From contig JAGGUB010000014.1 of assembly GCA_021158725.1 (NCBI GenBank), positions 1-12,737 on the forward strand: a stretch of 12,737 nucleotides of DNA. Reading direction: 5' to 3'. Of this stretch, positions 1 through 5,687 are shown in pieces. The stretch's first letter is position 1. Each line of letters begins with the position of its first letter. Source of the stretch: Caldifarciminota bacterium. Lineage in GTDB: Bacteria; Hydrothermota; UBA3073; NMUJ01. The position numbers were made by a program, and so were the translations under genes. Under the pieces are notes generated by a model that was not told where the DNA came from, ran no database searches, and worked only from the letters and a program-made list of their open reading frames with translations.

Positions 1-53
1 ACCGTACCGAAGACAAACCTATCAAGCATCACATCACCCACAATTAACACCAT
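1..53 (-). CDS. rfaE1: D-glycero-beta-D-manno-heptose-7-phosphate kinase, N-terminal fragment (RfaE1/HldA)
   Basis: Only the first 17 codons lie in the window. They read MVLIVGDVMLDRFVFGT, the glycine-rich start of PfkB/ribokinase-family sugar kinases, and match the VVGDVMLDRY opening of the heptose kinase half of HldE. The ATG at 53-51 follows a perfect GGAGGT Shine-Dalgarno at 62-57 with good spacing, which fixes the start inside the end of rfaE2 (20-base overlap). The enzyme would phosphorylate heptose 7-phosphate at C1 in the cytoplasm, supplying the substrate for GmhB and then RfaE2. Being next to gmhA and rfaE2 is the main reason for choosing heptose kinase over another PfkB kinase. The rest of the gene lies to the left of the window, so its length and active site cannot be checked. 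Confidence 0.72.
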   Translation of the reverse strand, partial: MVLIVGDVMLDRFVFGT

Positions 54-519
54 GAGACCTCCGAATCTTTTCAATAATCGATGTTGTTGAATATCCCTCA
101 ACTAATGGAACGATAACAACTTTACCACCAAGTTGTTTAACGATCGGTGTTTCTGGTAGCTCATCCTCTTGATAATCGCCACCCTTCACATGTATATCAG
201 GCTTTATGAGTTTGATCAACTCCACTGGCGTATATTCATCGAACGGTACGACAATATCGACAAATTTTAACGCATCGACGACCGCCAACCGCGATTCGAG
301 TGGCATCACTGGTCGGTCTTCACCTTTGATCTTACGTACGGAGGTGTCAGAATTAATACCTACGATTAAGACATCACCATAATGTTTGGCCCGCCTCAGG
401 TACTCCACATGCCCCTTATGAAGTATATCAAAACATCCGTTTGTAAACACAATACGGTTACCTGTGGCCCTCAACTGATGAACTAATTTCACAAGAACAT
501 TCCTGTCACTGATTATCAT
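34..519 (-). CDS. rfaE2: D-glycero-beta-D-manno-heptose 1-phosphate adenylyltransferase (RfaE2/HldC)
   Basis: This cytoplasmic nucleotidyltransferase activates heptose 1-phosphate with ATP to ADP-heptose, the last step before epimerisation by HldD. Counting from the ATG at 519 the protein has 161 residues, the usual size of a stand-alone HldC. It shows TNGCFDILHKGHVEYL (residues 26-41) with the HxGH nucleotide-binding motif at 34-37, KGGDY at 112-116 and EGYSTTSII at 141-149, which is close to the family's C-terminal STT(S)II motif. A GTG at 546 would add nine unconserved residues, so the ATG, or the GTG just before it at 522, is preferred. The gene overlaps the end of gmhA by 14 bases and the start of rfaE1 by 20 bases. 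In many proteobacteria this domain is fused C-terminal to the kinase as HldE. Here it is separate and comes before the kinase. Confidence 0.93.
   Translation of the reverse strand: MIISDRNVLVKLVHQLRATGNRIVFTNGCFDILHKGHVEYLRRAKHYGDVLIVGINSDTSVRKIKGEDRPVMPLESRLAVVDALKFVDIVVPFDEYTPVELIKLIKPDIHVKGGDYQEDELPETPIVKQLGGKVVIVPLVEGYSTTSIIEKIRRSHGVNCG
57..62 (-). promoter_or_regulatory. Shine-Dalgarno of rfaE1
   Basis: GGAGGT on the minus strand ends 3 bases before the ATG at 53. It lies within the coding sequence of rfaE2. This is the strongest ribosome binding site in the window and supports a real gene starting at 53. Confidence 0.75.
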
Positions 520-1090
520 CACCAAAGAAATGGCGTTCCACCGCACCTGCTATACTATGGTAGATAACAACGTGACATTCCTGTATGTGGGGTGTACAAT
601 TTGATGGCACAATAAGTGCTATATCAACGATATGCTTTAGCTTGCCACCACCTTTACCTAATAAGGCCACGGTTTTGATACCCATTTTTCGGGCAACCTG
701 TGCCGCTTCCAATAAATTAGGTGAATTACCCGACGTGGATATCAAATATAGTAAATCGCCCTCTTTGCCGAGTGATTCCACTTGATGAGCAAAAACCTGC
801 TCATACCCATAGTCGTTAGCTAATGCAGTAAGTGTAGACGTATTTGTGGTGAGTGCCACTGCTGGTAGGCCACGCCTATCTTTCATGAACCTACCCACGA
901 GCTCAGCTACAAAATGTTGTGCATCAGCTGCCGACCCGCCATTGCCTGCGACCAATATTTTATTACCATTTTCGAGTGTAGCGATCGTCATGTCTATTAC
1001 TTTTTGCAGTAGCTCTATATTCTCGCGTATGAACTGCAATTGTAAGTTATGTGAAGCTTCAAAATACTCCTTCAGATAATTGTGCCACAT
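506..1090 (-). CDS. gmhA: Phosphoheptose isomerase (sedoheptulose 7-phosphate isomerase)
   Basis: GmhA converts sedoheptulose 7-phosphate to D-glycero-D-manno-heptose 7-phosphate, the first committed step of ADP-heptose synthesis. It is a SIS-domain protein. From the ATG at 1090 it has 194 residues, close to the usual 190-200. The SIS phosphate-binding stretch GNGGSAADAQHF is present, as is STSGNSPN. The zinc and catalytic residues are visible: QHFVAE gives the His and Glu four apart, and IQECHVVIYH gives the Gln and His eight apart. These have the same spacing as H61, E65, Q172 and H180 of the E. coli enzyme. A TTG at 1123 directly after the fusA stop would add 11 residues, but that TTG is part of a TTGACA promoter-like box. 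No Shine-Dalgarno is visible at either start. The gene follows fusA by 33 bases and runs into rfaE2, its pathway partner. Confidence 0.95.
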   Translation of the reverse strand: MWHNYLKEYFEASHNLQLQFIRENIELLQKVIDMTIATLENGNKILVAGNGGSAADAQHFVAELVGRFMKDRRGLPAVALTTNTSTLTALANDYGYEQVFAHQVESLGKEGDLLYLISTSGNSPNLLEAAQVARKMGIKTVALLGKGGGKLKHIVDIALIVPSNCTPHIQECHVVIYHSIAGAVERHFFGDDNQ

Positions 1091-1096
1091 CTTAGA

Positions 1097-1123
1097 AAAT
1101 TGTGGTATAGCCGTATTTGTCAA
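1097..1123 (-). promoter_or_regulatory. Possible gmhA promoter giving a leaderless mRNA
   Basis: Minus-strand TTGACA (1123-1118) is a perfect -35 box. A 15-base spacer is followed by CAATTT (1102-1097), a poor -10, which ends 6 bases before the ATG at 1090. A TSS at the normal distance would fall on the ATG. The spacer is short and the -10 weak, so read-through from fusA is an equally good explanation for gmhA expression. Confidence 0.35.
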
Positions 1124-3172
1124 CTATGTAGTTGTTAACCCCGGTATGCTTTCGGTTAGTGGTTCGTACGTTTCAAACTCCATCATGTAGATTCCTCTAC
1201 CCTGGGTTAGCGACCTTATAGTTGTCGCGTAGCCAAACAGCTTACGTAACGGACATGTTGCTATAACCACATAGCGGGAGCCACGATTTTCCATCACTTT
1301 TATTTTACCATCGCGTGCATTGAGGTCATCCAATATCACACCAAGATATTCCATAGGTATAATTATTTCGAGCTTCATGATGGGTTCGAGCAGGATCGGT
1401 TTTGCGCTACTCAGTGCTTTCCTGAATGCGAATGCACTCGCCTCAGTGAAGGCAAGTTCAGTCGAATCCGTTGGATGTATATCAACCCCCATCAGTGTAG
1501 CTTTTACATCGATAACCGGATAACCGGCAAGCGGGCCCACCCCCATATTTTCACGTATACCACGTTCGATTGCATTTAAAAAGGTTGCAGGTATATCAGG
1601 TACTTGGTTCACAAATGCAAAGTATTCGCCACGTGGTAGTGGCTCCACCTGCAGCTTCACATATGCGTAGTGGTGTTTACCACCGACATCGCGATCAACC
1701 TTAGCTTCACCTGTACCGGTTTCAGTGATAGTCTCACGATACGCTACCTGTGGCTTACCAGTACGTACGTCGAGCTTAAACTCACGTCGTAAACGCTCGA
1801 TGATCACCTCAAGGTGTAGCTCACCCATACCTTCGAGCAAACGTTGGCCAGTCTCCTCATCCAGCCGTACCCTAAGGGTTGGATCCTCATGTACCAACCT
1901 TTCGAGTACGGACTCGAGTTTATCCTCTTCAGCCATCGTCTTAGGCTCTATACTTACGTAGATGACAGGGTCAGGAAACTTCATACTACCCAACACGATG
2001 GGGCTGGATGGTGCCGCAAGTGTATCCCCCGTACGGGTGGCCTTGATACCCATTATCCCCACTATTTCACCTGCATGTGCTACTTTTACAGGTGTACGTT
2101 CATTCGCATGCAGTAGAAATATCTGTGAGATCCTTTCCTTCACGTTACGTGTGGTGTTTAGCACCACATCACCCTTTTTTAACTTACCCGCATAAATCCT
2201 CAGGTAACCGAGATCACCGTGTGGGGTAGCCTGTATCTTGAATACCTTACCCAGAAATGCGCTTTCGGGGTTGGGTGCACGTTCTACCTCCTTGTGGGTT
2301 TTGATCGATACACCCTTTATCGGGGGACGTTCGACCGGCGACGGCAGATAGTCGACTATACCGTCGAGTAATGGTTGTACCCCCACATTACGTAACGATG
2401 CACCAAGATATACCGGGAATGCCTTTGTGGATAGGGTTACACGTCGGATGGCATGTTTGATGTGGGTTGGTGATATTTCACCCTTTTCGAGGTATATTTC
2501 AGCAAACTCATCATCGAGATCGGCTAACTTTTCGATCAACTCTTCGTGTGCCACCTTGCTCTCGGAGATAAGCGGTTCCGGTATATCTGTTACATCATAA
2601 TGTGAACCATCAGTACCCAGCTGCCAGATAAGTGCACGTTCGGATACGAGGTCGATCACACCATGAAATTCAGCCTCTTTACCTATTGGTAACTGTAGTG
2701 GTAATGCTACGATATTGAGACGTTCCTCCATCATCCTGATAACGGATTCGTAATCTGCACCTATGCGATCGAGTTTGTTGATATAGATCAAACGTGGCAG
2801 GTTGTGACGATCAGCTTGATACCAAACGGTTTCGGATTGTGACTCAACCCCTTCAACTGCACTGAAGATGACCACAGCACCATCGATCACCATTAACGAC
2901 TTCTCCACCTCTGCAGTGAAATCCACATGTCCAGGTGTATCAACAATATTTATCCGTGTATCACGCCAATAACATGTGGTGGTGGCTGCAATTATTGTTA
3001 TACCACGTTCACGCTCCTGCTCCCAATAGTCCATAGTAGCAGTACCTTCGTCGACATCACCCATCCTTTGTATCTTACCTGTATAGTATAAGATACGTTC
3101 AGTGGTTGTCGTCTTACCTGCATCTATGTGCGCAATAATGCTAATGTTGCGGATGTTGCGAAGATCGATCAT
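1124..3172 (-). CDS. fusA: Translation elongation factor G
   Basis: EF-G is the GTPase that drives ribosomal translocation and, with RRF, ribosome recycling. The protein has 682 residues, slightly short of the usual 690-700. G-domain motifs are complete: AHIDAGKT at 14-21 (G1), ERGIT with T59 (G2), DTPGH at 78-82 with the catalytic His (G3), NKLD at 132-135 (G4) and GAS at 257-259 (G5). Domain II, EEDPTL-like domain III (HEDPTLRVRLDEETGQ), domain IV and a final domain V ending in GRGIYMMEFETYEPL follow in normal order. Domain IV is unusual: the common SGGRGQYGHV is VGGKHHYAYV (496-505). The ATG at 3172 overlaps the rpsG stop as ATGA, so the gene is translationally coupled in the str operon. 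No Shine-Dalgarno is obvious. Being in the str operon makes this the likely main EF-G, though its domain IV recalls the divergent EF-G2-like paralogues. Confidence 0.97.
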   Translation of the reverse strand: MIDLRNIRNISIIAHIDAGKTTTTERILYYTGKIQRMGDVDEGTATMDYWEQERERGITIIAATTTCYWRDTRINIVDTPGHVDFTAEVEKSLMVIDGAVVIFSAVEGVESQSETVWYQADRHNLPRLIYINKLDRIGADYESVIRMMEERLNIVALPLQLPIGKEAEFHGVIDLVSERALIWQLGTDGSHYDVTDIPEPLISESKVAHEELIEKLADLDDEFAEIYLEKGEISPTHIKHAIRRVTLSTKAFPVYLGASLRNVGVQPLLDGIVDYLPSPVERPPIKGVSIKTHKEVERAPNPESAFLGKVFKIQATPHGDLGYLRIYAGKLKKGDVVLNTTRNVKERISQIFLLHANERTPVKVAHAGEIVGIMGIKATRTGDTLAAPSSPIVLGSMKFPDPVIYVSIEPKTMAEEDKLESVLERLVHEDPTLRVRLDEETGQRLLEGMGELHLEVIIERLRREFKLDVRTGKPQVAYRETITETGTGEAKVDRDVGGKHHYAYVKLQVEPLPRGEYFAFVNQVPDIPATFLNAIERGIRENMGVGPLAGYPVIDVKATLMGVDIHPTDSTELAFTEASAFAFRKALSSAKPILLEPIMKLEIIIPMEYLGVILDDLNARDGKIKVMENRGSRYVVIATCPLRKLFGYATTIRSLTQGRGIYMMEFETYEPLTESIPGLTTT

Positions 3173-3633
3173 CTAAAGTGGGCAAAAGCCTTGTTGGCTT
3201 CTGCCATCCTGTGGGTATCTTCCTTCTTCTTGTAGGCGGCACCCTCCTTGCGGCTGGCCAATATCAGCTCTTCGGCCAGCTTCTGATACATGGGGGCACC
3301 TTTCCTTGCACGTGCAGCTTGAATGATCCACCTTATTGCAAGTGATACACGGCGTCGCGGTGGCACAGGCACCGGCACCTGATATGTGGCACCTCCCACA
3401 CGACGTGGCCTTACCTCCATGATGGGTTTCACATTTTCGAGTGCGGTTTCAAACACAGTGAGTGCGTTTTGGTTAGTACGTTTCTCAATGAGTTCAAACG
3501 CCTTATAGACGATCTTTTCAGCTAACCGTTTCTTGCCGTCCCACATTACGCAATTGATCAACTTCTGTACCAACACGCTACCGTATTTGGGATCAGGTGG
3601 TATCTCACGTGGTTCCGCACGTTTGCGCCTCAT
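3169..3633 (-). CDS. rpsG: 30S ribosomal protein S7
   Basis: S7 nucleates assembly of the 30S head on the 3' major domain of 16S rRNA and touches E-site tRNA. The 154 residues match the family length (about 156). Signature stretches include the basic start MRRKRAEPREIPPDPKYGS, the VENVKPIMEVRPRRVGGATYQVPV-type core (here from ALENVKPIMEV), RRRVSLAIRWII and a C-terminus ending in HRMAEANKAFAHFR. The ATG lies in an ATGA overlap with the end of rpsL, and the stop overlaps fusA in the same way. S7 is the usual autogenous repressor of the str operon in E. coli, but no such RNA site was recognised here. Confidence 0.98.
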   Translation of the reverse strand: MRRKRAEPREIPPDPKYGSVLVQKLINCVMWDGKKRLAEKIVYKAFELIEKRTNQNALTVFETALENVKPIMEVRPRRVGGATYQVPVPVPPRRRVSLAIRWIIQAARARKGAPMYQKLAEELILASRKEGAAYKKKEDTHRMAEANKAFAHFR

Positions 3634-4010
3634 TTCTCCTCTTTGGGTTTCTTGGTACCATACTTTGAACGGCTCTTCTTTCTACCTTCGACACCAGCTG
3701 CATCATATACACCACGAACTATGTGATACCTCACACCTGGCAAATCCTTGACACGACCACCACGTACAAGTACGTTGGAGTACTCCTGTAAATTGTGCCC
3801 CTCACCCGGTATATAAGCGATGACCTCCCTACCATTAGACAGCCGTACACGTGCCACCTTACGCATGGCGGAGTTGGGTTTCTTGGGGTTCACTACATAA
3901 ACACGTAGGCATACACCACGCTTTTGGGGTGACCCTTCCAACGCCGGTGCCTTAGACTTACGTTTCTTTGGCTTCCTACCGTGCCTTATTAGTTGGTTAA
4001 TAGTTGGCAT
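3630..4010 (-). CDS. rpsL: 30S ribosomal protein S12
   Basis: S12 sits at the decoding centre of the 30S subunit and controls accuracy. The start at 4010 gives MPTINQLIRHGRKPKK, the invariant N-terminus, and a 126-residue protein. A TTG at 4046 would add an unrelated 12-residue extension. The signature PKKPNSAMRKVARVRL is present, as are IPGEGHNLQEYS and LVRGGRVKDLPGVRYHIVRG. The lysines at 43, 44 and 88 are retained, where streptomycin-resistance changes usually fall, as is Asp89, the residue beta-methylthiolated by RimO in other bacteria. The sequence thus looks streptomycin-sensitive at these positions. It is the first gene of the str cluster, 42 bases from the DUF488 stop. It has no Shine-Dalgarno but a good promoter ending at its ATG. 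Confidence 0.98.
   Translation of the reverse strand: MPTINQLIRHGRKPKKRKSKAPALEGSPQKRGVCLRVYVVNPKKPNSAMRKVARVRLSNGREVIAYIPGEGHNLQEYSNVLVRGGRVKDLPGVRYHIVRGVYDAAGVEGRKKSRSKYGTKKPKEEK
3636..3641 (-). promoter_or_regulatory. Shine-Dalgarno-like GAGGAG before rpsG
   Basis: GAGGAG lies 2 bases upstream of the rpsG ATG, within the last codons of rpsL. The spacing is short, but the preceding AAGAGG gives a workable register. With the ATGA overlap, it suggests coupled re-initiation. Confidence 0.45.
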
Positions 4011-4016
4011 TTCATT

Positions 4017-4046
4017 ATTAAAATACAGCCTATGGGAGATGGTCAA
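4017..4046 (-). promoter_or_regulatory. str-operon promoter, leaderless for rpsL
   Basis: Minus-strand TTGACC (4046-4041), an 18-base spacer and TTTAAT (4022-4017) make a good sigma70-type promoter in the 42-base gap before rpsL. Exactly six bases (AATGAA) separate the -10 from the ATG, so the predicted TSS is the A of the start codon. The lack of any Shine-Dalgarno before rpsL agrees with a leaderless mRNA. Confidence 0.6.
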
Positions 4047-4052
4047 CCTTTC

Positions 4053-4448
4053 TCACGTTATATGTAACACACGATGGCCAAGCTGTTCAAGGTAGCGGCT
4101 GATAAACCTACGGTGACAATACTTAGGATGTGGTTCCAGGCACATTATAGCTACACGGTGATCACGTGCTATGTTGAGTAGCTTCGATATACCCAACTTA
4201 AACGCTTCCGTCTCCATATATTTTTCGTAACCACCTTTACGATAGCCACCAAGTTCAGGTATATGATAGTATTGTATATCCGCACAGAGGAGATGGCGTG
4301 CGATATTCTCCTTCTTGAAATCAGGGTTTTTAGATGTAGGGAATGACCGCACATCAACTATCGCCTGTATATGATGCAGCTTCAAAATATACAGGAATTT
4401 GCCAACCTTGTAGTTACCATAACCTATCGTATAAATGGGGTCAGGCAT
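4053..4448 (-). CDS. DUF488 family protein
   Basis: This small cytoplasmic protein (131 residues from the ATG at 4448; a TTG one codon earlier is possible) belongs to the DUF488 family. It shows TIGYGN at residues 7-12, VDVRSFPTSKNPDF at about 31-44, HIPELGGYR in the middle, and the family's C-terminal MCLE-x5-CHRRFIS block with Cys103, Cys111, His112 and Arg113. No reaction is established for the family. The conserved Cys, His and Arg could form a metal or nucleic-acid site, but that is inference. The gene overlaps the end of obgE by 8 bases, so it is probably co-translated with it, and it ends 42 bases before rpsL. Lying between two ribosome-related genes suggests a housekeeping role but proves none. 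Confidence 0.85.
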   Translation of the reverse strand: MPDPIYTIGYGNYKVGKFLYILKLHHIQAIVDVRSFPTSKNPDFKKENIARHLLCADIQYYHIPELGGYRKGGYEKYMETEAFKLGISKLLNIARDHRVAIMCLEPHPKYCHRRFISRYLEQLGHRVLHIT

Positions 4449-5406
4449 CAAACAGCCGCACTATTGTAGCACGTAACTCATCGATACCTATCCCTTTGAG
4501 TGCCGATATGAAGTGCGCCTTGGGGAACTGCTCCTTAAGTGTGTCATAGTCGGGTACGAGATCGATTTTGTTGATCGCAATAATATATGGTTTCTGCAGT
4601 AGCAACGGATTGTACTCACGTAACTCATCCTGTAAGGCGGTAAACTGGTTCACAGGGTCCTGGGTAATATCGAGCACATAAAGTAACAGGCGTGTACGTT
4701 CGATATGACGTAGGAACTCTATCCCCAAGCCTTTACCCATATGTGCACCATCAATGATACCAGGTATATCAGCAATAACTATGTGACGGTTGGTCCCTAT
4801 GAGTGTACCAAGTATAGGTGTTAGTGTAGTGAACGGATATGCAGCCACTTTCGGACGTGCATCCGTTAACCTACGCAATAGAGTGGATTTACCTGCATTT
4901 GGGTACCCCACAAGCCCAATATCTGCAAGTAACTTCAGCTCCAGTATAAGCGATTTCTTTTCACCTGGTTGCCCCTTTTCTGCTACTCTCGGGGCTTGGT
5001 TGGTAGATGATCTGAACGCTGCATTGCCACGTCCACCTTTACCACCACGTGCAACCACCAACCGGTCGCCAGGTGTCAGCAGCTCACCCAACAACTTATC
5101 ATCCTCGTAGACCAGCGTACCGGGTGGTACCTTCAGTATGATATCTTCACCTTTACGACCGGTTTGGTTCTTACCTTTACCGTGTGCACCACGGCCAGCT
5201 TTGAAGTGACGTTTGAACACATAATCAATAAGTGTGTTGAGGTTGGGGTCTACTTCCAGGATAACGTCACCACCATCACCACCGTTACCACCGTCGGGTC
5301 CACCACGTGGTACGTACTTCTCACGTCTAAAGCTTATACAACCATCGCCACCATGACCACCTTCTACCCAAATACGAACCCTATCAATAAAACCCTTTTC
5401 ACCCAT
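4441..5406 (-). CDS. obgE: Obg family GTPase ObgE/CgtA
   Basis: Obg is a slow GTPase that binds the 50S subunit late in assembly and links it to growth and ppGpp. The 321-residue protein starts with the glycine-rich Obg fold (residues 1-160, including GGHGGDGCISFRREKYVPRG and GGNGGDGGDV). The GTPase domain follows: GYPNAGKST at 167-175 (G1), FTTL at 192-195 (G2), DIPG at 213-216 (G3), NKID at 279-282 (G4) and SALKG at 301-305 (G5). It stops after the G domain, so it lacks the C-terminal OCT domain of B. subtilis-type Obg. The open frame extends upstream to 5466 through the tRNA-Leu gene. That extension cannot be coding, and the ATG at 5406 gives the family N-terminus. No Shine-Dalgarno is visible. 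tRNA-Leu ends 26 bases upstream, so tRNA and mRNA probably share a transcript. Confidence 0.96.
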   Translation of the reverse strand: MGEKGFIDRVRIWVEGGHGGDGCISFRREKYVPRGGPDGGNGGDGGDVILEVDPNLNTLIDYVFKRHFKAGRGAHGKGKNQTGRKGEDIILKVPPGTLVYEDDKLLGELLTPGDRLVVARGGKGGRGNAAFRSSTNQAPRVAEKGQPGEKKSLILELKLLADIGLVGYPNAGKSTLLRRLTDARPKVAAYPFTTLTPILGTLIGTNRHIVIADIPGIIDGAHMGKGLGIEFLRHIERTRLLLYVLDITQDPVNQFTALQDELREYNPLLLQKPYIIAINKIDLVPDYDTLKEQFPKAHFISALKGIGIDELRATIVRLFDA

Positions 5407-5432
5407 ACTGTGCAACTGGATCTCAAGGAAGC

Positions 5433-5518
5433 TGGGCGAGGTGGGACTCGAACCCACAAGCCCCAAATGGGGCGACGGATTTTAAGTCCGTCGTGTATAC
5501 CACTTCCACCACTCGCCC
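5433..5518 (-). tRNA. tRNA-Leu (anticodon UAA)
   Basis: The 86-nt gene folds as a class II tRNA. The acceptor is GGGCGAG paired with CTCGCCC. The anticodon arm is ACGGA-CTTAAAA-TCCGT with anticodon TAA (reads UUA/UUG). There is a long variable arm with CCCC/GGGG pairing, and the T arm is GTGGG-TTCGAGT-CCCAC. The discriminator is A, as leucine tRNAs require. CCA is not encoded (next bases GCT), so it must be added by a CCA-adding enzyme. The 5' end lies one base from the 3' end of tRNA-Gly, and obgE starts 26 bases downstream. Confidence 0.96.
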
Positions 5519-5519
5519 A

Positions 5520-5591
5520 AGCGGGAGACGGGATTTGAACCCGCGACCCCAACCTTGGCAAGGTTGTGCTCTACCACTGAGCTACTCCCGC
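5520..5591 (-). tRNA. tRNA-Gly (anticodon GCC)
   Basis: The 72-nt gene has the acceptor GCGGGAG paired with CTCCCGC, the D arm GCTC-AGTGGTA-GAGC, the anticodon arm CAACC-TTGCCAA-GGTTG with anticodon GCC, and the T arm GCGGG-TTCAAAT-CCCGT. U as the discriminator base is typical of bacterial glycine tRNA. CCA is not encoded. It is the first gene of the minus-strand unit that continues into tRNA-Leu and obgE. Confidence 0.97.
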
Positions 5592-5606
5592 CTGTATGTT
5601 TTCATA

Positions 5607-5634
5607 AAAATAATAGACAAAATCCATCAGTCAA
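5607..5634 (-). promoter_or_regulatory. Candidate promoter of the tRNA-obgE unit
   Basis: Minus-strand TTGACT (5634-5629), a 16-base spacer and TATTTT (5612-5607) form a plausible sigma70-type promoter. The predicted TSS falls about 9 bases before the tRNA-Gly 5' end, giving a very short 5' leader. An overlapping TATTAT (5615-5610) is a better -10 hexamer but leaves only a 13-base spacer. Confidence 0.5.
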
Positions 5635-5649
5635 GCAGTCTATCTTCTA

Positions 5650-5682
5650 TTGATGGGTAGAAATTTTCGGGTAACATTTAAT
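5650..5682 (+). promoter_or_regulatory. Candidate dnaE promoter with little or no leader
   Basis: TTTAAT (5677-5682) ends 5 bases before the dnaE ATG. An alternative is TTGATG (5650-5655), a 16-base spacer and TAACAT (5672-5677). Either predicts a start at or within a few bases of the ATG. No Shine-Dalgarno precedes dnaE. The first option lacks a -35 at normal spacing, so the exact elements are uncertain. Confidence 0.4.
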
Positions 5683-5687
5683 AGCTA

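Noticed and set aside
520..546. GTG start of rfaE2 at 546
   Set aside because: The nine extra residues are unconserved and lie deep in gmhA. The ATG at 519 gives normal family length.
5407..5466. N-terminal extension of obgE up to 5466
   Set aside because: It would translate through the 3' half of tRNA-Leu. The family N-terminus begins at the ATG at 5406.
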